Shown here piece by piece: positions 1 to 5,344 of a DNA stretch of 6,232 bases. Numbering within the stretch: the first letter of the stretch is position 1; each line of letters starts with the position of its first letter. The stretch comes from Duncaniella sp. (GTDB taxonomy: Bacteria; Bacteroidota; Bacteroidia; Bacteroidales; Muribaculaceae): the NCBI GenBank assembly GCA_022511285.1, contig JAFLRW010000109.1, forward strand, positions 1-6,232, in the 5' to 3' direction. The notes under the pieces are model-generated. The model saw only the letters and a program-made list of their open reading frames with translations, had not been told where the DNA came from and did no database searches. The translations under genes and the position numbers were made by a program.

Positions 1-816
1 TTCGACACCGTAGGCGCCACCACCCCCAATATGGTTTATGGCGAGGCAACAGCCGTGGGCGATGCCCCCGCCGCAGCCGCCGGTCTGAAAGAGGGAGCTG
101 TAAACTTCAATGGTAGCTACTACTCACAGCCCGCTTACGACTCAATACAGCTCGGCACAAGCGATTTCACCATAGAGTGCTGGTTTAACTCCACCGACAA
201 CGACGGTTACATGTTCTTCAAAGGCTCTCACTCGGCCAATACAGCCGCCGGCACCACCGGCCACTGGATAGGGCTTGAACGCCACAGCAGCGGCTCGCTC
301 AACTTTGCCATTGACGATGACGTGAATAAATCACAAGTCAGTCTGACGAATGCCAACAGCTACTTTGACGGTAAATGGCATCATGTGGCCTGTGTGCGCA
401 ACTACGAAGAAAAGACCCTCACCCTCTATCTTGACGGCAAAAATGTGGCACAAACCACCGGCGTGAAGACAGGCGCTCTTGCTGATAACAATGAGCCCCT
501 CTTGCTCGGATGCAGCGACGAGACCACTCGCCCCTACGAGGGTCTGATGGATGAGTTTATCATCCACCCCGTGGCTATGACCGATGATGAAGTGATGCAA
601 GCCTATCAAGCCCTCGCAGCAAGCTCTATTCAGGAGGTGATGGCCACAGAGACAGATGCTCTCTACACCGTAGTCGATGCGATGAGTGGCATTATGATGC
701 GCCGCGCTTCAGGGCATGACGCCGCCGGAATCACCAACGGACTTCCGCAGGGCATCTATGTGCTCGTGATAGAGAAAAGCAACTCGTTTGAAACCTACAA
801 GTTTGTGAAACGCTGA
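1..816 (+). CDS. Secreted LamG/concanavalin A-like domain protein with C-terminal T9SS-type sorting domain (5'-truncated)
   Basis: The frame is open from the first base of the window, so only the last 271 residues are present and the true start lies upstream. Residues about 31-200 (window numbering) read as a LamG / concanavalin A-like lectin-glucanase jelly-roll. They show FTIECWF, DGKWHHVACVRN, LTLYLDGK, LLLG and YEGLMDEF, the usual succession of beta strands in this fold, followed by a short helix (DDEVMQAYQ). Residues about 208-271 resemble a Bacteroidetes type IX secretion C-terminal domain, ending GLPQGIYVLVIEKSN...YKFVKR, with the typical 'G(I/L)Y' strand and a final basic residue. From family knowledge, such proteins are exported and released or anchored at the cell surface, and the LamG fold often binds carbohydrate or protein. 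The ligand and any catalytic domain cannot be told from this fragment. It converges on the minus-strand gene that ends at 831, and a hairpin just downstream is the likely terminator. The LamG call is firm; the sorting domain is probable. Confidence 0.85.
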   Translation, partial: FDTVGATTPNMVYGEATAVGDAPAAAAGLKEGAVNFNGSYYSQPAYDSIQLGTSDFTIECWFNSTDNDGYMFFKGSHSANTAAGTTGHWIGLERHSSGSLNFAIDDDVNKSQVSLTNANSYFDGKWHHVACVRNYEEKTLTLYLDGKNVAQTTGVKTGALADNNEPLLLGCSDETTRPYEGLMDEFIIHPVAMTDDEVMQAYQALAASSIQEVMATETDALYTVVDAMSGIMMRRASGHDAAGITNGLPQGIYVLVIEKSNSFETYKFVKR

Positions 817-830
817 ATTTCGGCCACAAA

Positions 831-1100
831 CTAAGCCCATAATCGGCGCTCGGTTCTCACCTCTGACAGAGAACCGGGCGCTCTGCTTATTATGGTGTGC
901 TGCTGAGCCCACCCCTGAGTGCGGTTGCGTATCACCACCTTCACCACCCCGGCTACTTCGGATGCCTGCGTGCGCACCTCTTTCATCACCTCGCCCAAGG
1001 CAGAGAGGCCGCTTAAAGTAAGAGTTGTCATTACAATACCGTTTTGTAGAGTCACGGCGATAACATCAGTCGGGCGGATGGATTGTGTGCGAGTGTTCAT
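831..1100 (-). CDS. Small protein of unknown function (89 aa)
   Basis: I do not recognise this protein. It has no signal peptide, membrane helix or cysteine. Residues about 24-70 look like a compact alpha/beta unit: a strand (MTTLTLSG), a helix (LSALGEVMKEVRTQASEVAG), a strand (VVKVVIRNRTQGW) and a short tail (AQQHTI). Three things support a real gene. The ATG lies about 42 nt downstream of a good Bacteroidetes -7 element, giving a leader of about 35 nt. The helix is amphipathic. The minus strand here is free of other genes. The last residues (about 74-85, APGSLSEVRTER) are encoded by the arms of a strong hairpin that probably serves as terminator for the opposite gene, so the C-terminal 16 or so residues may be a poorly constrained extension. 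Met24 is an alternative start, but the short leader favours Met1. It converges on the LamG gene with 14 nt between stop codons. Function unknown. Confidence 0.6.
   Translation of the reverse strand: MNTRTQSIRPTDVIAVTLQNGIVMTTLTLSGLSALGEVMKEVRTQASEVAGVVKVVIRNRTQGWAQQHTIISRAPGSLSEVRTERRLWA
846..881 (+). terminator. Strong hairpin, probable terminator of the LamG gene
   Basis: The arms GCGCTCGGTTCTC (846-858) and GAGAACCGGGCGC (869-881) pair over 13 positions with a single G-U wobble around a 10-nt loop. An outer 7-bp segment (CCATAAT, 837-843, with ATTATGG, 889-895) can extend the stem after an internal loop. It lies 30 nt after the LamG stop codon. On the plus strand the hairpin is followed by a moderately T-rich tail (TCTGCTTATT), better than the tail on the minus strand, so I assign it to the plus-strand transcript. 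It overlaps the 3' end of the convergent small gene, which is unusual for a terminator and may let it act on both strands. Confidence 0.6.
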
Positions 1101-1141
1101 ACCAATAGCTAAGTAATTACGTTTTGAAACTTTTTACGTAG

Positions 1142-1149
1142 CAAAGGTA
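1142..1149 (-). promoter_or_regulatory. Bacteroidetes -7 promoter element (TACCTTTG) for the small gene
   Basis: Read on the minus strand the site is TACCTTTG, a full match to the Bacteroidetes housekeeping sigma -7 consensus TAnnTTTG. It lies in a non-coding stretch and would give a leader of about 35 nt before the ATG at 1100. A TTTG -33 element at the usual spacing (about 20 nt) is not evident: the nearest TTG trinucleotides on this strand give gaps of about 14 and 27 nt. The -33 region instead overlaps the perfect dyad at 1158-1180. The call rests on the -7 match and the location. Confidence 0.5.
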
Positions 1150-1157
1150 CATCCGCA

Positions 1158-1180
1158 CTTGGGCAACATTATTGCCCAAG
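1158..1180. repeat. Perfect 9-bp inverted repeat (CTTGGGCAA-N5-TTGCCCAAG)
   Basis: The arms 1158-1166 and 1172-1180 are exact reverse complements around a 5-nt spacer (CATTA). It lies 30 nt past the comEC stop codon and immediately upstream of the -7 element of the small gene, covering where a -33 element would sit. There are two readings. It may be an RNA hairpin that ends or stabilises the comEC transcript, although no U-tract follows it on the minus strand. Or it may be a DNA operator for a dimeric regulator controlling the small gene. The sequence alone does not decide between them. Confidence 0.6.
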
Positions 1181-1209
1181 CAAATTAATTTATGTTAAGA
1201 GATTGAAGG

Positions 1210-3189
1210 CTATTGCGAGATTCTGAAACCTGATTCGTGCAGCGATCTTGCTCTGATGCCGGCTGATGAAAACTCTCTTAGCCACTTGTCACGACGGGCC
1301 GGAGCTACATCTGACGCTATCAGAACACTGTCGGGCTCCACTGCCTCAATTAGCCTCAAAGCATTGCCGGGATAGTGTCCGCTAAGCAAAAGATAGTCGG
1401 GACGCGTGGGGAGCACAACCTCAGCAGAAGCCTTGCCGGCAATCATAAATGTCGTTTCACCAAAACGAATCATTGATATTCCTGGCACTCGATTGATAGG
1501 GATTGAGTCGATGCCTCGATAGGCCATATAGGCGGAATAGCGACTCTCTGAAATTGTGCGCAACGGAGTAATGGCTGTCGGGTGTGTGGTAGTGAATCCG
1601 CGCATCGTCGCCCCCTCACGTATCAGCACCATTGTGGATGGCGATGCGGATGGAATGAATAGTTCTTGAGAGGGATATATTGGGCGCGGTATGACTATCA
1701 GCAATGCTATGCCGAAGAGTAATGTTAACGCCGCGCTGATAAGCCACACTTTCCGTCTTGTGATGATTAGGGATGCGAGCATTGTTAATACTGCAAAGTA
1801 GATGACAATGGCTGTGGCCGGAATGAAGCTGATGCGCAGAATAGGAAGTTGAGAAAGTGAACTTGCTATATGACTGAGCAAGGAGTAAAGGAAATCGGCA
1901 CAGATGGCTGGGAGCCAGGCCGGGAGTCCTGCAAACGTGAGTAAAAGAGTGATCATACCGCTGACTATAAGTGGCGCTATGATAAACGAAGCTATGATGT
2001 TGGCAGGAATGAACCACAGGGGGAACACTCCGAACAAAGCTGTGCTCCATATTCCGGTGCCAAGTGTAGCGGACACAGTTACAGCAAAGAAAGCCCCAAT
2101 GGCTCTTAGCAGTGGATGGCCCCGTTTAGGTGTGAGTGGGCGGGCAAATACGAGTATGGAGAGAACGGCAAGAAAACTGAGCTGGAACCCGGCAGAGAAT
2201 AACGAGCGAGGAGAGAACAGAAGCAGGATTATGGCTGCCGCTGACAGAGTGTTGAGAGGTAATGGGTGACGCTCAAGCATAAGCGTGGACATCAATAAAG
2301 ACCCCATTATCACCGCCCTGACCACAGATGGCGTCATACCTGTCATTACGGCGAATAGCCACATTGCTATCACAGTCAGAACCATAGCCCATTTTCGCCG
2401 TCTGATGATAACCAAAGGGAGCATACAGAGCCCCACCACCCCCGTGATGATGGCTACGTGCAGACCACTGAGAGCAAGCAGGTGAGCCAATCCGACGGTA
2501 GAGAAGGTGGTGCGAACATCCATTTGAATGAGATCGCGGTCGCCCGTGAGAGTAGCTATAAGAAAAGCTCCCGTTGAGTCATTGACAGGAGACAGAGCAA
2601 TGGCTCGTGTCAACTTGTGACGTGTTCGGCGCAGAGACGGGAGGAACCCATTGACGGGAGAATACACATCTATACTGTTCGGATTGATGAAACTCCCGGC
2701 CGTAACGCCTTGTCGTCTGAGAGAAATGCTATGGTCTGCCTCGTCAGGCAAATCAGTCTTAGATGTGAGAGGCTCAATCGTGGCACGAAACCGTAACCGA
2801 TAGGTGTCGTCAATCTCAGGTTCGGTGGCAGGGATATAAGCCGAGATGCGAAACTCCCGACAAGGCGTTGCATCGCAGGAGTCAATGCGTATTATAGCAC
2901 TCCCGGCACCATCAAGCTCCGCGTAGCTCTCTATCACTCCTGAAAGAGTGTGAAGCCGGTCATCAAACAGCCCATAAGGAGTGACCGGTGCTGACAGCAT
3001 CCCCGCCGTCAGCCCTACAGCCACCCCTGCCGAAGCCGCTATCAGAGCTGATGAGCGCAGCAGCACACTTACGGCAATAACAGGGAGAATAGCCATCATC
3101 CCCCACCATTCCAGGCCGCAACTCTCTGCCAAAATGCCGACAATTAACCCGAGTGCGAGCGGAAACAGAGGTGCTGGGAAGAGGCGCAA
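1210..3189 (-). CDS. comEC: ComEC/Rec2-family DNA-uptake channel protein, Bacteroidetes form with degenerate C-terminal domain
   Basis: This is a 659-residue polytopic inner-membrane protein. In the family, ComEC carries single-stranded DNA across the cytoplasmic membrane during natural transformation. N-terminal membrane helices (about 6-66) precede a soluble region (about 75-180, DUF4131/OB-like). The competence domain follows (about 200-500), with GAFLIATLTGDRD (207-219), HLLALSGLHVAII (236-248), PSVVRAVIMG (287-296) and SAGFQLSFLAV (332-342), all characteristic, and many hydrophobic segments to about 500. The last 150 residues sit where other ComEC proteins carry a metallo-beta-lactamase-like domain, but no HxHxDH-type motif is present; only a weak echo remains (DYLLLSGHYPG, 598-608). 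The start is a TTG at 3189: an in-frame TAG lies three codons upstream, and the first membrane helix begins only a few residues in, so a later ATG would remove it. It follows aroE by 23 nt and is probably co-transcribed. Family assignment is firm; activity in transformation is inferred. Confidence 0.9.
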   Translation of the reverse strand: MRLFPAPLFPLALGLIVGILAESCGLEWWGMMAILPVIAVSVLLRSSALIAASAGVAVGLTAGMLSAPVTPYGLFDDRLHTLSGVIESYAELDGAGSAIIRIDSCDATPCREFRISAYIPATEPEIDDTYRLRFRATIEPLTSKTDLPDEADHSISLRRQGVTAGSFINPNSIDVYSPVNGFLPSLRRTRHKLTRAIALSPVNDSTGAFLIATLTGDRDLIQMDVRTTFSTVGLAHLLALSGLHVAIITGVVGLCMLPLVIIRRRKWAMVLTVIAMWLFAVMTGMTPSVVRAVIMGSLLMSTLMLERHPLPLNTLSAAAIILLLFSPRSLFSAGFQLSFLAVLSILVFARPLTPKRGHPLLRAIGAFFAVTVSATLGTGIWSTALFGVFPLWFIPANIIASFIIAPLIVSGMITLLLTFAGLPAWLPAICADFLYSLLSHIASSLSQLPILRISFIPATAIVIYFAVLTMLASLIITRRKVWLISAALTLLFGIALLIVIPRPIYPSQELFIPSASPSTMVLIREGATMRGFTTTHPTAITPLRTISESRYSAYMAYRGIDSIPINRVPGISMIRFGETTFMIAGKASAEVVLPTRPDYLLLSGHYPGNALRLIEAVEPDSVLIASDVAPARRDKWLREFSSAGIRARSLHESGFRISQ

Positions 3190-3212
3190 TCCGGACTAAA
3201 GGGGAATAAATG

Positions 3213-3965
3213 TCAGTTACTCTCGTTCCACACGTGCCAAGTGGCCTCAGCCTGCAGAAGGAACATCTCTTTACCATTTTTCACTTCAGCTCCCGCTGCC
3301 TTTGATTTGAGCAGGAAGGATGTCATCTCCGGATTGTAAACCAGGTCGAAACAGAGATGTTGCGGAGTGAGTAGCGAATAGGGAATATCGGGTGCCGACT
3401 CAACGTCGGGGAACATTCCGAGTGGAGTAGTGTTGACTATAACCTTATACTCATCCATCACCTCGGGCGTCAGGTCGGGATATCCCAACATTCCTGCTTC
3501 GGGAGTGCGCGACACAAAGGTATAGTCCACTCCAAGTGTTCTAAATGTAGCGGCAACAGCCTTTGAAGCTCCGCCGGTTCCCAAAATCAGGGCTTTATTG
3601 CGTTCCGGAGTCAACAGCGGGGTTATCGAGCGGCGAAAACCCACTGCATCGGTGTTGTGGCCTATGAGTCGGAGATTCCCGCTATCGTCGCGTTCAAAAC
3701 TTATCACATTGACAGCTCCAACCTCTGAAGCTTCAGCATCCAGAGCCGTCAGATAAGGTATCACGAGCTGCTTGTAGGGTATAGTGACATTCAATCCCGA
3801 GAGATGTGGCTCTTCAGCTATCAACTCCATAAGATCGCCTATATCCTGGAGCTCAAAGTTGAGGTGTTCGGCATCAATCCCCTCATTGGCGAACTTAGCG
3901 TTGAAATAGCGCCCTGACATAGATTGAGCCAGAGGATTGCCTATAATTCCATAGATTCTTTTCAT
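3213..3965 (-). CDS. aroE: Shikimate dehydrogenase (NADP+)
   Basis: The enzyme reduces 3-dehydroshikimate to shikimate with NADPH, the fourth step of the chorismate pathway to aromatic amino acids, in the cytoplasm. All key motifs are present in 250 residues. SMS at 15-17 is the shikimate-contacting SxS. NVTIPYK ends at the catalytic Lys65, and Asn86 is in GAVNV. The catalytic partner Asp106 lies in GHNTDAVGF. The Rossmann nucleotide loop is GTGGASKA (129-136), followed by SRT (152-154), which favours NADP. NTTPLGM is at 178-184, and NGKEMFLLQ, with Gln238, is near the end. The length is slightly shorter than the E. coli enzyme (about 272 aa) but normal for this phylum. The ATG at 3965 gives the canonical N-terminus MKRIYGIIGNPLAQS. 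It lies 15 nt after the HU-LysM gene and 23 nt before comEC, within the same minus-strand unit. Nothing suggests loss of function. Confidence 0.97.
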   Translation of the reverse strand: MKRIYGIIGNPLAQSMSGRYFNAKFANEGIDAEHLNFELQDIGDLMELIAEEPHLSGLNVTIPYKQLVIPYLTALDAEASEVGAVNVISFERDDSGNLRLIGHNTDAVGFRRSITPLLTPERNKALILGTGGASKAVAATFRTLGVDYTFVSRTPEAGMLGYPDLTPEVMDEYKVIVNTTPLGMFPDVESAPDIPYSLLTPQHLCFDLVYNPEMTSFLLKSKAAGAEVKNGKEMFLLQAEATWHVWNESN

Positions 3966-3980
3966 AACTCTGTGGGGAAA

Positions 3981-5036
3981 TTATTTGGAAAACTTGGCGA
4001 TAATCTGATTGGCCTTCTTGTTGGCGGCATCCACGCTCGCGGGATTGTTGGCATCAATGCCATATTTCTCAGCCGGGGGTATCACGAGCACCATTCCGAC
4101 ATCTACACGGTTGGGATTCTTAATCTTAGCCTTATTTTCTTCATAAATATACACCCAGAAACACTTATTTCCGTAATGCTTCTTGGCCATAGAGTTTATC
4201 AGATAACCGGCACGGATAGTATCTGTGATAGGAGCCGTCTTCTTTTCCTTTACCTCTTCCACGACAGGAGCTACAGCCACCGTCGTTGTCGTCGCTGTCG
4301 TGTCGGGGCTGATTGAGTCGGCCGCCGGAGTATTTGCGGACTCTGTTGTGTCGACCGGAGCCGGAGACACTTGTCCAAAAGGATCGTCCGGGGTATGTGT
4401 CTCCACCACCTCTGCCTGTTGCACTTCTTTTTGAGGGAAAATATAATTGAGCGCGAAGTAGATCCCGCAGGCACCGAGCGCAATCCCCACTATCAATCCT
4501 ATCGACAACCCCCAACCGAATCCAAGGTCGTTTGAGGATGGCTGCTCCTGAGTTAAATCCACACTATAGGATGACTCAGTCTCCGGTTGCCTTTCAGATT
4601 CCGGATTAGGTTCAGGCTTTGGTGTCGGCTCCGGTTCTTGCTCCTGCTCCGGTTCTTGCTCCGGTTCCGGTTCTTGCTCCGGTTCCGCTACAGTTTCATC
4701 CATTAGCGGGAGAGGAGCAGGGATAACCTCTTCAGAAATCTTTTCGGATATCACATCAGCTATATCATCGCTAATCTCTATCGCCTCAAATGATGCAAAC
4801 GGAGCATTGATTGTCTCAGCCAATTCTGCATCAGGAGTAAAAGCCACCGGATTTTCAGCATCGCCAGTAGGCTCGAATGTACCAAACCCCTTTATCTTAA
4901 CAGCCTCGCCGCTAACCAATGCCTCGTCAATCAGATTGAAAAACGCCTTAGTAAATGCAGCTGCCTCCTCACCACTGAAACCGGTCTTTCCGGCAATAGC
5001 GGCGGCCAAATCATGGAATGGAATCTTGCGGTTCAT
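3981..5036 (-). CDS. HU-like domain / membrane helix / LysM-like domain protein
   Basis: The 351 residues fall into five parts. Residues 1-90 are an HU/IHF-like domain: two helices (RKIPFHDLAAAIAGKTG, then EEAAAFTKAFFNLIDEALVSG) and VKIKGFGTF (46-54), followed by a Bacteroidales-style arm that is acidic rather than basic. Residues about 114-154 form a Glu/Pro/Gln-rich linker (EPEQEPEPEQ and similar). One hydrophobic helix spans about 176-200. A second linker, rich in Pro, Thr and Ser, covers about 204-268. Residues about 270-321 are LysM-like (SMAKKHYG, WVYIYEENKAKIKNPNRVDVGMVLVIP), without the usual 'GDTL' start. The absence of an N-terminal signal and the linker composition suggest N-in/C-out topology: HU in the cytoplasm, LysM in the periplasm. 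The start ATG overlaps the stop of the upstream HU gene (ATGA), implying translational coupling. Similar architectures occur in Bacteroidales as far as I know. A role as a nucleoid-to-cell-wall tether is my inference, not established. Confidence 0.85.
   Translation of the reverse strand: MNRKIPFHDLAAAIAGKTGFSGEEAAAFTKAFFNLIDEALVSGEAVKIKGFGTFEPTGDAENPVAFTPDAELAETINAPFASFEAIEISDDIADVISEKISEEVIPAPLPLMDETVAEPEQEPEPEQEPEQEQEPEPTPKPEPNPESERQPETESSYSVDLTQEQPSSNDLGFGWGLSIGLIVGIALGACGIYFALNYIFPQKEVQQAEVVETHTPDDPFGQVSPAPVDTTESANTPAADSISPDTTATTTTVAVAPVVEEVKEKKTAPITDTIRAGYLINSMAKKHYGNKCFWVYIYEENKAKIKNPNRVDVGMVLVIPPAEKYGIDANNPASVDAANKKANQIIAKFSK
4631..4684. repeat. Hexamer-based tandem repeat encoding the Glu-Pro/Glu-Gln linker
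   Basis: Nine consecutive hexamers of the types CCGGTT, CTTGCT and CCTGCT (plus strand) form an imperfect microsatellite; the 12-mer CCGGTTCTTGCT occurs three times, at 4631, 4649 and 4667. On the coding (minus) strand they specify alternating Glu-Pro and Glu-Gln pairs in the cytoplasmic linker of the HU-LysM protein. The unit is a multiple of three, so slippage would change linker length by two residues at a time without a frameshift. Confidence 0.8.
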
Positions 5037-5305
5037 CGAATCAATTTTTTACGAAGTACGACACTGGCCACAAAGTGCAAATTTATAGCCGGAGGGACCA
5101 AGGTTCGACGTCCTGTATCAGACGTCTCGATATACTCATCCGTCTTCTCAGTCCTGAAAGTGCCAAATCCGGGGATGGCGGCAGAGTCAAGCTCCGCACC
5201 GGTCTCGGCTATCACGGTAGTAAGAGCAGCCGTGAGTTCGCTCACCTTGTGGTGGTCAAGCCCGGTGGCCTTTGACAGGCGTGAGATGAAAGTCTTTGAA
5301 TCCAT
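5033..5305 (-). CDS. HU/IHF-like DNA-binding protein, divergent Bacteroidales type (90 aa)
   Basis: At 90 residues it matches the length of an HU monomer. Helices 1 and 2 (SKTFISRLSKATG and HHKVSELTAALTTVIAETG) lead to the family signature strand IPGFGTF (44-50). An arm region follows (about 52-70), then LVPPAINLHFVASVVLRKKL, which occupies the place of the canonical 'IPAxxxxxFxPGKxLK' segment. HU proteins act as dimers that bind and bend DNA with little sequence preference; this copy is more divergent than housekeeping HU, so its DNA affinity is uncertain. It starts 39 nt after the proS stop with no obvious promoter in the gap. Its TGA overlaps the ATG of the HU-LysM gene (TCAT on the plus strand at 5033-5036), so the two are likely translated together and could form a heterodimer. 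Family assignment is good; the specific role is unknown. Confidence 0.87.
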   Translation of the reverse strand: MDSKTFISRLSKATGLDHHKVSELTAALTTVIAETGAELDSAAIPGFGTFRTEKTDEYIETSDTGRRTLVPPAINLHFVASVVLRKKLIR

Positions 5306-5344
5306 AGAGGCAGTGTGTGGTGGTGATTGAGTTATAAGCCTTCT

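Noticed and set aside
1904..2485. Plus-strand open frames of 121 and 66 codons opposite comEC
   Set aside because: These are antisense shadows of a membrane-protein gene, with no promoter, no family resemblance and no independent structure.
2963..3277. Open frame of 104 codons on the minus strand spanning the aroE-comEC junction
   Set aside because: It overlaps two well-supported genes in another frame and its translation is low-complexity and Arg/Cys-rich with no family likeness. I also considered that it might be a frameshifted comEC N-terminus, but the comEC frame already begins with a proper membrane helix.
3515..3522. TACCTTTG (minus strand), a full match to the Bacteroidetes -7 consensus, inside aroE
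   Set aside because: It encodes conserved enzyme sequence (part of DYTFVSR) and has no gene start close downstream. A motif with six fixed bases is expected about 1.5 times per strand in a window this size, so this is likely chance.
3924..4434. Open frames of 130, 116, 70 and 69 codons overlapping the HU-LysM gene on both strands
   Set aside because: They arise from the repetitive, Thr/Pro-rich coding sequence of the real gene and translate into low-complexity or Arg/His-rich strings with no protein signature.
4631..4684. Tandem repeat considered as a CRISPR array or regulatory iteron
   Set aside because: Units are only 6 bp with no spacers, and they lie fully in frame in a coding region where they encode an EP/EQ linker.
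5078..5085. TAAATTTG (minus strand), a -7 consensus match about 41 nt upstream of the HU-LysM start
   Set aside because: The position would suit an internal promoter, but it lies in HU coding sequence, lacks a -33 element at the right spacing, and such matches are expected by chance. The ATGA overlap already explains expression.
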